DNA of 64,000 nucleotides. Origin: Gambelia wislizenii (Eukaryota > Chordata > Lepidosauria > Squamata > Crotaphytidae). Under the pieces are notes generated by a model, which did not search any database, was not told the origin of the DNA, and was given only the letters and a program-made list of their open reading frames with translations. The stretch spans positions 202,103,809 to 202,167,808 of the forward strand of contig JAUMIR010000002.1 in NCBI GenBank assembly GCA_030847615.1, written 5' to 3'. Below, piece by piece: positions 38,701 through 49,320 of the stretch; the stretch's first letter is position 1, and each line of letters opens with the position of its first letter. The position numbers and the translations under genes were made by a program.

Positions 38701-41700
38701 TTATCATTATCATTGTTGTTTGTTTATATAGTGCCATCAATTTACATGGCACTTTACTAATAAAGCAACCCAGAACAGTGGGTCCTGCCAAAGGTGCACA
38801 ATCCAAAATATTTGTGGATACACATACACATGCAGAGGGAAGAAGAAATAATAAAATATAAAACTATACAATACAATTATAAAACAAATTATCCAGATAA
38901 AATACAAAAAATACAATATACAGCGGGCCCTTTGGGTCCACAGGGGTTGGTTCCAGGACCCCATGCAGATATCAAAAGACATGGATGATCATGTCCCATA
39001 TTACTAAATGGTGGTGATGTGAAAGTGGATGCTTCAGTGTGTCTGTGTTCATGTCGCCGTCATTTTATAATATGGGACGTGACAATCTGTGGTTGGTTGC
39101 ATTTGCAGATCCAGAGCCCCCATTTCTGGAGGACCCACTGTGATATAAAGCAGACTGACCAATATGTGCAATTAAAATATGCAAGATTATAGAACAATTA
39201 TTAAACTAAAATTCTGAAAGTTTTGGAAGACAAAAGTATTTAATTAAGATTTTAAAATAACAAGGGAAGCAGCAATCCACAAATGTTTACCAGTGTGGGA
39301 GGTGGAAGAGCAAAACAGATTGATCATATGCTTGCCACATGAACAAAAGATGTAGCCCTGGGTCAAGAATTCAAAGAAATCTTAGGAATAGCAGTTTCTT
39401 CTAATAAAGGGAAAAACTGAGGATATTTGTTGGTTAGTATAAATGGGCTGATGGGGATGCTTGGACTACAAATGGCTTTGATTTTTTTGAGGATGGTAGT
39501 AGACTTTGTACAGCAAGAGAACATCTGACTAGGGGCTGTGGGGTTGACCAGGTTTGTAGAAAGCGATAGGCAGAACTGCTTGTGAATTTGCGCAAGACAT
39601 TAAATTCCTAAAGTGTCCACCCAGCAGGGTACTTTTTTCTCTTGTGTCTCTTGGTAATAGGCAGCTTCAATTCCTGACTACAGAGGCCCAAATGGGGTGT
39701 GGACTATGCTGCAAAAAGGCAGGAGTATCAGGTAACCAGTTCATTTTCTTTCCTTATGTCTTGGGAATTTTGTTGAGACACCTTTCCAGCTTTGGAGGCT
39801 ACACTGAAAGCATGACAGTTACTTATTTTCTTTCTGTTTACCAGGGCTACAGATCTGAGTGAGGCAGAGCCTACACTCACCCACATGAGCATTGCCTGTT
39901 TGCACAAACACAAACTGGTAAGGCCTTTTATTGCACCTCTGCACCTCTGGGGTTAAGGGAGGCAGCAGCTGCAAAAGAGTGGGGCAGGGCATAGATGAGG
40001 AACTGTGAAAGGCATTAGAGGTATTTTATGTCTGGAGGATTTGTGGTGATCTAAAGCTTCTCCATGCAGAGGAAAAGGTGTTGTGTATACGTATTTTCCT
40101 CCCTGACAATTTCTCTTACACTATATTGCTAAACAAAGTGAAGCAGACGACACAGAACTTAAAATGGCAGGGTTCATTTTAACATCGTTCCAGTGATGAA
40201 TTTGAAAATGAGCCAGCCCATTAGATGCTCAGCCTCTGCAAGGGATGGAATTGTAGGTTGAAATGATAGCCCTTAAATAGTTCTACTTGCCACAAAACAC
40301 AGTCAACTTGGTACTCTGTGTTATTCCTAGATTCCTATAAAAGACCGCACAGGTTACGTTGATTAATAAATAACATACACCACATATAGCAGGGTTGGGG
40401 AACCTTTGCTCCCACAGGCAACTACAGTTGGTTGGCAGGAGTTCAGAGACAGCAATCAGTCATCCAGAGGTAGTATCAAAGTGCAGTTTTGGCAGAACAG
40501 GAGGAAAAGGAGAGCAAGTTTGTCTATGTGACATGAGAACTTCCTGGGTCATTATCTTGGGCATTGGTTAAAAAGAAAGAGGAAATTCTTTGTTTAACAC
40601 TCCAGGATGCTTCTTTCCCTTTCAGGTGAAACATGTGGTGTCACAAAACTGTGATGGTCTCCACTTGCGCAGTGGGCTCCCTCGGGAAGCCCTGTCTGAG
40701 CTGCATGGAAACATGTACATAGAGGTGAGCATTTGCTAAAAGCCAGGCTTAGGGCATCATAAAATCCTGAGAATGCTAACAGTTTTTGTGCTTGCATCCA
40801 ATACTAGGTTTGCACATCCTGCACACCCAACCGTGAATACGTGCGAGTGTTCGATGTGACAGAGCGCACAGCCTTGCATAGGCACCATACTGGCAGAGTT
40901 TGTCACAAATGTGGTGCACAACTAAGAGATACAATTGTACACTTTGGAGAGAAGGGAATCTTGCAGCAGCCCTTGAACTGGAAGGCAGCAACAGAAGCAG
41001 CAAGCAAAGCTGATGTAATCCTTTGTTTGGGGTCTAGCCTGAAGGTAAAGTAAGAAAGAGAGACTGTCTTCAATAGATATATATTTGCACTGTTTTTTGG
41101 TAATGCACCTGTTTGCAATACAGTTGTCCCTCTGTATCCACGGATTTACGTATTCATGGCTTGAAAATATTCTTTAAAAAATAATAGCTGTTCTGTGGTT
41201 TTTTTCTGGGCAGTGAGGCTGTGTTCTGGAAGAGTTTATTTCTGACGTTTCGCCTGCATCTGTGGCTGACATCTTCAGAGAATGGTTGGGTTAGAGTGGG
41301 GCGGGGTTATATACTGTGAGCCCCTGTTGGAGAGGATATGTAAATTTGTCTATTTGAATGGCTAGTTATTAGGTGGAGATATGCAAGGCTCATTAGTGTC
41401 TGATTGGCTAATAGTCTATTGTCTGCTGGAAATCTCCCTGTCCCTGGGTGGAGTTCATTTGCAAGTGTTGTGTTTTGATTTTAGTGTTTTTCAGGACTGG
41501 CAGCCAGATTTTGTTTACTTTTAGGGTTTCTTCTTTCCTGTTGAAATTGTCCAGGTGTTTGTGGATTTCAATAGCTTCTCTGTGCATTCTGACATGATAG
41601 TTGTTGGCCTGGTCCAGAATTTCAGTGTTTTTAAATAACATTTTGTGTCCAAGTTGGTTTATAATGTGTTCTCCTACTGCTGATTTTTCTGGCTGGCCCA

Positions 41701-44700
41701 GTTTGCAGTGTCTCATGTTCCTTGATTCGTGTTTGCACACTGTGTTTAGTGGTTCCTATGTAAACTTGTCCACAGCTGCATCGCATGTGGTAAACTCCCG
41801 CAGCTGTGAAAGGGTCTCTTTTGTCCTTCGCTGAGCATAGCATTTCTTGGATTTCCTTGGTTGGTCTGTAGATAGTTTGGAGGTTGTGTTTCCTCATCAG
41901 TTTCCCTATTCTGTCTGTGACTCCTTTGATGTATGGTAAAAATACTTCCCTTTTGGTGGCTGTTTTTCTTCATTCCTGTGTTTTTTTTTCTGGGTCTGGC
42001 TGCTCTTGTGATGTCTGATCTGGAGTAACTATTAGCGTGTATAGCCTAATTTAGGTGCTTCAGTTCGTCCTCCAGGTAGTGGGGTTCACAGAACCTTTTT
42101 GCACGGTCTACCAATGTTTTTATTGTGCTTCTTTTTTGTCCTGGGTGATGATTGGAGTTCCTGTGTAGTTATCTGTCCGTGTGTGTGAGTTTTCTGTATA
42201 CCTTGTGGTCTAACTGTTGGTTTGGTTTGCAGATGACTAGGATATCCAAGAATGGCAATGTTCCTTCCTTTCCTTTTTCCAATGTGAATTGGATATTTGG
42301 GTGGATGCTGTTCAGGTGGTTCAGCAATGAGACCAAATCATCTTCTTTGTGGCTCCAAATGGTGAAAGTGTTGTCCACATGTTGGAACCATGTTGTGGGC
42401 TTTTTTGGTGCTGTTTCCAGGGTTTGCTTTTCAAAATGTTCCATGTAGAAGTTTGCTATCACAGGACTCATCACCATGGCTACCCCATCTATCTGTTCAT
42501 AGAATTCAAATTCTTTGTTCATCAGAGTCCCCATAATGGACACCATGGCACTCAACCAACAAGTATTTCCAGAGGACATCACAGCCCTGTTCAAACATTG
42601 CCTCACCACAAGCTAATTACAGTGGGATAACGAATTCTACAAACAGATAGATGGGGTAAAAACCCTAAAAGTAAACAAAATCTGGCTACCAGTCTTGAAA
42701 AACACTAAAATCAAAACACAACACATGCAAATGAACTCCACCCAGGGACAGGGGAATTTCCAGCAGACAATGGGCCATTAGCCAAACAGACACTAATCCT
42801 CCTTGCGTATCTCAACCCAGAAATTAGCCATTCAAATACACAAATTTACATATCCTCTTCAGCAGGGGTTCACAGTATATAACCCCCCAGCCACTCCTAC
42901 CCAACCGTTCTCTGAAGATGCCAGCCACAGATGCAGGTGAAACATCAGAAATAAACTCTTCCAGAACATGGCCTCACCATGGAAAACCTGTGGTTGCCAG
43001 CTGTGAAAGCCTTCGACTTCACCCAAAAATAATAATCCAAAAAGCAAACCTTGATTTTGCCATCTTATATAAGGGACACAATTTTTCTATGCTATTGCAT
43101 ATACAGTTGTCCCTCCACATTCGCAGGGGTTAGGGGCGCAAAAACCCCGCAAATGTGAAAAAAACGCGAATAAGATACACCTCCCCCCACCCACCCACAA
43201 CCCCCCCTCCAAGGTGGTGACCGGGCTTTTGAAGCCTCCTAGACACTTCTCAGCCGCTACACCCACCTTACCAAAGCTGCTCTCCAAAGAGAGCCAAGCC
43301 CCAAGAGAGCAGGGAGATCGGGTCTAAAGCACCCACCTTCCTGCTCTCTCGGGGCTTTGGCTCTCCAGTTTAAATGGAGGTAAGCCCCAGGAGAGCGGGA
43401 GGGGTGCTTTAGACCCAATCTCCTCCCTCTCTCTGGGCTTGGCTCTGTTTGAAATGGAGAGCCAAAGCCCCCAGAAACTAGGGAGATCGGGTCTAAAGCA
43501 TCCACCTTCCTGCTCTCTCTGGGGCTTTGGCTCTCCAGTTCAAACAGAGGCATGCCCCTGAGGTGGATGGAGTTCCCTCCCAGAGAGGGGGTGGAGAAGG
43601 AGGAGAAACCGCGAATACTCAAAACCGCGAAAGACAAAGGCGTGAATGTGGAGGGACAACTGTAATGGGATTTGAGTATTCATGGATTTTGATATCCACG
43701 GGGGCGGGTGTCCTGGAACCAAACATCAGCAAATATGAAGGGACAACTGTATTTCTAAAATGATCTCAAGGAAATTCTGAAGACAGAAATGATGTGCTGG
43801 TTGAGATTGTCATCAAAGTTAAGTACCAAAAAGTTAAGTAGCAAAAACATTTCTTTCAAAAAGCAGATAAATACACAGCTTCTCAGTACATTATTTTACT
43901 TCTCAGTGCAGACTTTGGTGCATTTCTTAACACTGCATCAATCAAATCAACAGACAGTGTCTTTCCTCATAATTTGCTTAAGTGGATAATAATGTTACAT
44001 TGATGGTTACTGAATTCTGGTAATTTAAAACTATAAACATCTTAGCAAGCACAGAATTCTGGAACACAGGACATCTTAAGGTGCTCAAAGGTATTTGGGG
44101 TTTAATTTACACAAAATCAGATGCCTTTTTTCTAGGTGTCTGAAATTAAAGCACATTCTTATTTTGGACATATTTTGGTTGTATTGTCTTTCTCCTGCTA
44201 GGTTTTGAAAAAGTACTCTCACTTATGGTGCATGAGCAAACCACCCAGACATCGCCCTAAACTCTACATTGTAAATCTCCAGGTGAGTGTAATCTGTATT
44301 GTTTATGAGCAAAGCAGTTTACTTTGGTGAGTTATACAGATGCATGTGATAGCTTCAATTAAATAAACAATTCATTATGTGTTTATGGGATCATAAGTGA
44401 GTGTTGGAACAATCTATGCAGAAGGTCATGGGCCCAGTCCCTGGCATATCCAGTGAAAGAAATGGATCTTGGTCTGCAGGGCTCAAAAAAGGCCTCTGCT
44501 TTGAGATTGGAAAGTTATGGCCATTTGAAGTAGGCAGTACTGGAGTACATCAATCAGTGGTCTAATTAGCTTCCTATTAGTTTGACACTTCTTTGGTACT
44601 CATTCCCACATGGTGTAATTGGAATCTGGACAGGATTTGCTACTGTGTTGCATTCTGTCTTCATAGTTTGGAAATAGCAGCCTTATTTCTTCTATGGATG

Positions 44701-45991
44701 CTTTAAATGCTGCATATGGATTTTTCACCATATTAGCTTTTCCATTCCTCCCCAGTGATAGAGAATGAGTTGAACTGCAGAAGTATACTGTGTCTCTTTT
44801 GATGTATCTCAGAGAGCACCTCTTGTATAACAAATTATCACTGTTTAATTGCAATTTTGTAACAGGTTGTGTCATTGGGTTGAAAAGAACACATTTTCGT
44901 TCATAAATAATAAGTCAAGAAAGGAAACCATGCAGGTCAGACCTGAAGGCCTACCTAGCCCAATATTCTGTTCACATAGTGGCCAGCCATATGCTGTAGG
45001 AAGACTGCAAGCTGGCCATGGCTGCAGCAGCACTTCCCACTTGTCTTCCCCTGCAACTGTCTAGAGACCATGCTGCCTTTGATATGGGAAGGAAAATGTA
45101 TAGCCATCATAAGTAGTAGTCATTCATGGCATTATCCTCCATGAATTAGATGACAATACTGAAGTGCTGTTTCTTTTCCAAGGGATAAATGTGTTACTAG
45201 TATTCTTGTAGTGGAAAACTCCTAATGGAGCCTGAATTGAGTGTGGATTTGATGCAGTAGCACTAAGTCATTAATTCATTTCAGTCAGTGTTGTAATTCT
45301 GTCTGCAGTGGACACCAAAGGATGACTTAGCTGCCCTGAAACTTCATGGAAAATGTGACGATGTAATGAAGCTGCTGATGGATGAACTAGGACTTCCCAT
45401 CCCTTGCTATGACAGGTCAGCAAAAAATGTCTAGTAGTTACATGTTGTTGTTTTTAATTCCTTATTTAGCAAATATACCTCTTGCCTTTGCTTATACAAT
45501 ATCATATGCATATTGTAATTAAAGCTAACTCTTTTGAATATTTTACCATAATATGGTAGCATAGCTCAGTTGTGGCTTATAAGAGAGTAGGAAAAGGCAC
45601 ATCAGCCTGGCCCTTTATTACAGTTAGAAGAAGGATGTTGATATCCTTGCCTTGCTTTACAAATGGAATATTCTATATGGCTCTTTTTTACAAGGGTTTC
45701 TCTTTGATGTTTGGGGCTCAGGATAAGGAGTATATACTTCTCCAGTAGTGTTGCAAATTAACATCACCTTATCTTGTATTGCTGTATAGAACAAAGGATC
45801 CCATTTTCTCCATGGCTGTTCCTCTGCGACCTGAAGAAGAAGGCAGCCATAGCCGCAAACCTGTGGTGCTACCAGCAAGTCTCCATGAAGTGCCGCTGGG
45901 AGAGCAGCAACAGGTGCCCGCTGGACCCCTCTCTGGTGGCTGGTTTGGCAGAGGCTGTGCAAAAGGCACCAAAAGAAAAAAACTGTCTTGA
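35639..45991 (+). CDS. SIRT7: SIRT7, NAD+-dependent protein deacylase sirtuin-7, complete (10 coding exons, 402 aa)
   Basis: Coding exons are 35639-35734, 36962-37099, 37595-37699, 39661-39731, 39845-39917, 40626-40724, 40808-41044, 44202-44282, 45309-45415 and 45790-45991. They total 1209 nt, or 402 residues (human has 400). SIRT7 is a nucleolar class IV sirtuin that removes acyl groups from histone H3 and RNA polymerase I-linked factors. Visible motifs are GAGIST at residues 108-113, DYRGPNGVW at 119-127, NCDGLH with catalytic His188 in ELHGN, zinc cysteines 196, 199, 226 and 229, and GSSLK at 269-273. The C terminus holds the basic KGTKRKKLS nuclear/nucleolar signal. Every junction obeys GT/AG and restores frame. 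All catalytic and zinc residues are present, so the gene looks functional. Confidence 0.97.
35889..35916. repeat. (AG)n microsatellite in SIRT7 intron 1
   Basis: A pure AG run lies about 155 bp downstream of the exon 1 donor, still within the CpG-rich region. Confidence 0.9.
36392..36530 (-). mobile_element. Partial tRNA-SINE with BovB-like tail in SIRT7 intron 1
   Basis: It has a (TTG)n edge, then GTGTGGCTTCAAGTCATTTC, GGGTTTTCTTGGCAGAATTT and CTTCCTCTGAGGCTGAGA, as in the copy at 11398. The head is absent. Confidence 0.7.
36962..37099 (+). CDS. SIRT7: SIRT7 coding exon 2
   Basis: It encodes 46 residues of the N-terminal extension, starting [16 protein letters not shown] and ending RLEE. 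This part diverges from mammals except for the ERSA block and the charged helix. The donor is GTGAGT. Confidence 0.93.
37595..37699 (+). CDS. SIRT7: SIRT7 coding exon 3
   Basis: It encodes residues 79-113, from [12 protein letters not shown] to [13 protein letters not shown] is the start of the NAD-binding Rossmann core. The donor GTAAGG follows directly. Confidence 0.96.
37700..39660 (+). other. SIRT7 intron 3 with several repeats
   Basis: No exon is seen between the exon 3 donor and the exon 4 acceptor. Parts of 37745-38000 (TTTATATCCTGCCTTTCTCC) and 38705-38920 (TATAGTGCCATCAATTTACA) look like old interspersed repeats I cannot name. A Tigger-like copy sits at 38921-39140. Confidence 0.55.
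38921..39140. mobile_element. Tigger-like non-autonomous DNA transposon
   Basis: It starts CAGCGGGCCCTTTGGGTCCA with GGTTGGTTCCAGGACCCCAT, and ends TTTCTGGAGGACCCACTG. The inverted ends are decayed but in register. A TA precedes it and TG follows. Confidence 0.62.
39661..39731 (+). CDS. SIRT7: SIRT7 coding exon 4
   Basis: It encodes [20 protein letters not shown] and RSI, then the split arginine [12 protein letters not shown] is a sirtuin cofactor-binding loop. Confidence 0.96.
39845..39917 (+). CDS. SIRT7: SIRT7 coding exon 5
   Basis: It encodes [20 protein letters not shown] and KHKL. The [10 protein letters not shown] segment is diagnostic of SIRT7. The donor is GTAAGG. Confidence 0.96.
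40626..40724 (+). CDS. SIRT7: SIRT7 coding exon 6 (catalytic histidine)
   Basis: It encodes [20 protein letters not shown] and onward to ELHGNMYIE. It holds the QNCDGLH motif and the general-base histidine in ELHGN. Confidence 0.97.
40808..41044 (+). CDS. SIRT7: SIRT7 coding exon 7 (zinc module)
   Basis: It encodes 79 residues with the Cys4 zinc site (VCTSC and CHKC), the [11 protein letters not shown] strand and CLGSSLK. It ends before GTAAAG. The intron that follows carries the nested transposons. Confidence 0.96.
41239..41282 (-). ncRNA. Hammerhead-ribozyme-like motif in Penelope-like left arm
   Basis: The minus strand reads TTCT, CTGAAGA, a stem II of GTC with GGC, GAAA, CGTC and AGAA. 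Stem I, both core strands and the GTC cleavage triplet are all present. It sits antisense to SIRT7 within intron 7. Activity is inferred from the motif only. Confidence 0.5.
41408..41897 (-). pseudogene. GIY-YIG endonuclease remnant of Penelope-like element
   Basis: The minus strand carries [20 protein letters not shown] with the following RIKEH helix, which is the GIY-YIG nuclease core. A second frame holds the C-terminal part ([20 protein letters not shown]). The domain is broken by a frameshift near 41.65-41.74 kb. It served to nick target DNA for reverse transcription. Confidence 0.85.
42169..42609 (-). pseudogene. Penelope-type reverse transcriptase remnant
   Basis: The minus strand encodes [20 protein letters not shown], then [17 protein letters not shown] (where active elements have YVDDTF), [25 protein letters not shown] and [10 protein letters not shown]. 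One catalytic Asp of the YVDD box is Asn here. The protein upstream of FYEQ is replaced at the inversion junction, so the RT is N-terminally truncated. Confidence 0.87.
42908..42950 (+). ncRNA. Hammerhead-ribozyme-like motif in Penelope-like right arm
   Basis: The plus strand reads TTCT, CTGAAGA, stem II, GAAA, CATC and AGAA. The cleavage triplet is ATC rather than GTC and stem II is weakened (GGT), so activity may be low. Confidence 0.42.
43104..43662. mobile_element. Inner TIR element nested in the outer Tigger-like element
   Basis: CAGTTGTCCCTCCACATTCG and its near-perfect complement at the right end are flanked by TA (43102-43103 and 43663-43664). Removing it restores GCATATAATGGG exactly as in the paralogue near 53014. 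Inside, a unit of about 80 bp (GGGAGATCGGGTCTAAAGCA ... GGGGCTTTGGCTCTCCAGTT) occurs twice directly and once inverted. Confidence 0.85.
44202..44282 (+). CDS. SIRT7: SIRT7 coding exon 8
   Basis: It encodes [20 protein letters not shown] and LYIVNLQ, the end of the Rossmann fold. Acceptor TGCTAG and donor GTGAGT are both good. Confidence 0.96.
44283..45308 (+). other. SIRT7 intron 8
   Basis: Nothing but unassigned intronic DNA is visible between exons 8 and 9. Confidence 0.6.
45309..45415 (+). CDS. SIRT7: SIRT7 coding exon 9
   Basis: It encodes [20 protein letters not shown] and onward to PIPCYD, then a split arginine AG|A. It covers the last helices of the sirtuin fold. Confidence 0.95.
45790..45991 (+). 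CDS. SIRT7: SIRT7 coding exon 10 and stop
   Basis: It encodes [20 protein letters not shown] through [18 protein letters not shown] and the TGA at 45989-45991. The basic end is the known nuclear/nucleolar targeting region. Confidence 0.95.
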
Positions 45992-46224
45992 TTATGGACG
46001 CTTTTTTAAAAACCTCGGGGACCAACTGAAGTTGCTAATATCAGGACAGGAAATGACATCTGCACTGGATTTGGCAAGGATTGCTGGGCTAACTGGAAAA
46101 ACCACAGCTGCTATTTTCATAGATGTTTTATATAATTAGCCTATAAACAAAGAGAGGCCAAAACTTAGCTTGGTTTCTGCTGTTTGATGGAGAGGTTGGT
46201 ATTTAATACTCAGGGCTACCAATT

Positions 46225-46258
46225 AATAAATATTATTAAAAATATATAAAATAATAAA
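46225..46258 (+). terminator. SIRT7: SIRT7 poly(A) signals
   Basis: AATAAA occurs at 46225-46230 and 46253-46258, about 235 and 263 nt after the stop codon. GT-rich sequence follows (GGCTGTTTTTTTCC and ATGTTGTTTTG). A short 3' UTR is plausible. Confidence 0.6.
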
Positions 46259-47072
46259 ATGGCTGTTTTTTTCCAGAGTATATCCATGTTGTTTTGAAGT
46301 ACTGTATAGATGGATATTCCTAGTCTCCCTCCCTTGTCATATTCAGCAATGTTGCTGTCTATCTTACTTTGGAATTAATTATACATCTGAGCAGAGATCT
46401 ATCCCTAAACTGAAGCTTAAAACACCAAACCAGTGGGGGTTTTCCTTGTTGATACAGGCATTTTGGGGTGGAAATAACTGAGAGTTATGTTACCTGGTTG
46501 ACACAGGTGCTTCACCCAACCATTTCAAGGTAAGTACATTGCCTTATTGTTTAGAGAATCTGCTCAAATAGCTTGCCTCACCTAGTTGTTTAACAATATT
46601 TCACTAGTGGATTAGAAGCATATGACTGGTTGCAAATGGAAATGAAATTGTTGTTATTAACTGCCCTCAAGTTGACTTTGACTTATGGTGAGCCTATGAA
46701 TGAGAGATTTCTGAGTCACCCTATCTTCAACAGCCCTGCTTAGTCTTGCAGACTCAAGATTGTAGCTTCCTTGATTGAGTCTATCCATCCAGAGTGTGGT
46801 CTTCCTCTTTTCCTACTTCCCTTCACCTTACCAAGCATATCATCTCTTCTAGTGAGTCATGTCTTTTCATAATATGGCCAAAGTATGACAACTTCAGTTT
46901 AATCATCTGAAACAAGTTGATTTTCTTCCTGTAAGCTTTCGTCACTGTCCAGCTTTCACAACCATACATAGGGGAAATGCAATAGCATGGACCATCCTAA
47001 CTTGAATATTCAGTGATATATCTTTACACTTCAGGATCTTGTCTAGTTCCTTCATAGCTGCCCTTCCAAGTC

Positions 47073-48097
47073 CTAGTCTTCCATTTCTTGACTGCAGTCT
47101 CCATTCTGATTAATGACTGAGCCAAGGTATGGAAAATCTTGAACTATTTCAATGTTTTCATTGCCTGCTTTAAAGTTACGTAAATCATCTGTGGTCCTTA
47201 TTTTTGTTTTCTCAGTGTTCAGCTGTAAACCTGCTGTGCCTTTGTACTTTCTGTTTTGATTTTCTTCAAAAATAATTCCAATTCTATTTTCTGCTAGTAG
47301 TATGGTATTATCTGCATATCGTAAATTGTCTAGGTTCCTTCCTACAATTTTTATATCTCCTTCCTCCAAATGTAATCCTGCTTTGTGCATTATATTTTCA
47401 GCATACAAGTTAAACAGACAGGGTGATAAAATGCAACCTTGCCTGGGCCCCTTGCCTATTGGAAACTATTCCGCTTCTCTATATTCTGTCTTAACAGGTT
47501 ATGCATCAGGATAATTAAATATAGCACACCCATTTCTTTAAGAGCGAGCCATAGCTTTTCATGATCTGTACAATCAAAGTCTTTGCTATAATCTATAAAG
47601 CACAGGCTGATTTTATTTTGAAATTCTTTAGTGTGCTCCATTATCCAGTGTATGTTTGCAATACGATCCCTAGTGCATCTTCCTTTCCTGAACCCAGCTT
47701 GGACATCGGGCATTTCTTGCTCCATAAATGGGAAAAGACTTTGTTGTAGAATTTTAAGTATCACATGGCTTGCATGGGAGATAAATGCAATGGTCCTGTG
47801 GTTACAGCAATCTCTGGTGTCCCCTTTCTTGGGGATTGGAATGTATATTGAGCATTTCCAATCTGTGGGTCATTGTTTTGTTTTCCATATTTTCTGACAG
47901 ATTTGAGTTAGAACTAGAGTAAATTCTGTCTGTGTAGACTGAAGCAGCTCTATTGGGATGCCATTTTTTCCTGGTGGTTTTTTTCTTCCAAGCGCTCTAA
48001 ATGGAGCTTCCACTTCACTTTCTAAAATTGGAGGCTCGTCTTCATATGCTTCTTCAAATGAATCTGTCATCCTTTCTCTTTTATGTAGTTCTTCCAT
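47073..48097 (-). pseudogene. BovB reverse transcriptase remnant
   Basis: Three minus-strand segments cover the RT: 47870-48097 (GRKKPPGKNGIPIELL), 47456-47764 (GFRKGRCTRD, FIDYSKDFDCTDHEKLW) and 47073-47408 (NLRYADNTILLAE, LNTEKTKI). They are in the correct order but broken into different frames. Confidence 0.88.
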
Positions 48098-49018
48098 GTA
48101 TTGTTTCCATCATCTTTTTATTTTGACTTGGTCATATATTGTACTCCCCTGCTGGTTGTAGATCATCCTGTCTTAAATTTCTTTTTGATTTATTGGATCC
48201 TGTGGAAGAGGTCTCTTGCTCTTCCTTTTTGTTTTCATCATCCATTTCTCAGCATTGATCATTGTAGTAGTTCTTATCTCTGTGCACAAGTCACCTTTCA
48301 GTTTTGCTTTTCTTCTGTCCTAGACTGTTTGAAGAGTTTCATCTGTCATCCTCTCAGGCTTATCTTTCTTTTTGGCTACAGAAAATTCTTTCTGCATTCC
48401 TCCTTGACAATGTCCCTGGCTTCAGTCCAAAGTTAATCTGGTTCCTGCTTAATTAGGCTTAATAGTGCAAATCTATTTTTCATATTATCTTTAAATTCTA
48501 CAGGAATGTTCTTCAGGTTGTATTTTGGCATGATGGTTGGTTTATTCTTCTTTAGCTTTACTCATGGTCTGTGCCACAATCTGCTCCTGTACTTTTTTTT
48601 GTAGATAGAATGGAGCTTCTCCACCTGCTGCTTCTAATTATGTAGTCTATTTGATTTCTATATTGGCCATCAGGTAATGTCCATGTATACAGTCACTTGG
48701 GTTATTTGAAGAATGTGTTTGTGATGAACAAACTGTTGGCCTCGGAAAATTCAGTCAGTAGGCCTGCTTCATTTCTTGATCTAAGACCAAATTTTCCTAA
48801 AATCTTTGATTTGCTCTATTTCCTATTCTTACATTCCAGTCACTTATGATTAACAAGAAGTCCTGTTCTGGTGTGTGATCAATATCCTTGAGCTCCAACA
48901 TAGAATTTTTCACTCTGTTTCTCGTGCCTCTGTGATTGGAGCATAAACTTGGATTAAGGTTATATTAATGGATTTTCCTTGAAGTCTTATTGACATGAAT
49001 TGGTCAGATTTTGCATTA

Positions 49019-49320
49019 CAGTACACCCCGCCCCCATGTCCACGGGGCCTATGTTCCCAGACTTAACGTGGATGCCAGAAACCATAGATAATTGCAAACC
49101 CTGTTGAAATGAATTACTTCTGGCCCAATCATACCATAGGCAGGCAGGAGAACCTAGATGTCTAGAGAAAACACCTCTCTAGGCATCTTCTAGGTCCTCC
49201 AGCATGACTATATGGTCAACTTCTGGCAGAAGCATACTATAGAATTGCTCTGGAGGACCTAGAAGAAACCTAGAGAGACCATATTTTTTTCTGACACTGG
49301 TACGTGAATGCATGGATCTG
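49019..49320. mobile_element. Tigger-like element nested in BovB
   Basis: It starts CAGTACACCCCGCCCCCATG and ends GCATGGATCTG. TA duplications are at 49017-49018 and 49321-49322. BovB endonuclease coding resumes on the far side in register. Internal CTAGAGA/GGACCTAG fold-back segments match the copy at 20224-20580. Confidence 0.78.

Larger units (their letters stand above)
41187..43024 (-). mobile_element. Penelope-like retroelement, head-to-head inverted, nested in the outer Tigger-like element
   Basis: The 10-bp duplication AAAAATAATA lies at 41177-41186 and 43025-43034. The minus-strand arm encodes decayed Penelope-type reverse transcriptase (42169-42530, with [18 protein letters not shown] in place of YVDDTF, and LPFLDI) followed by a GIY-YIG endonuclease (41631-41897, with [18 protein letters not shown]). 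The RT-then-GIY-YIG order is diagnostic. The plus-strand arm (about 42530-43024) is an internally deleted copy. Stops and frameshifts show it is dead. Confidence 0.88.
41121..43749. mobile_element. Outer Tigger-like element in SIRT7 intron 7, split by two later insertions
   Basis: The left end CAGTTGTCCCTCTGTATCCA (41121) and right end ATGAAGGGACAACTG (to 43749) are inverted and flanked by TA (41119-41120 and 43750-43751). Its own sequence is present as 41121-41186, 43025-43103 and 43663-43749. The uninterrupted paralogue at 52869-53096 matches all three pieces in order, which proves the nesting. Confidence 0.85.
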
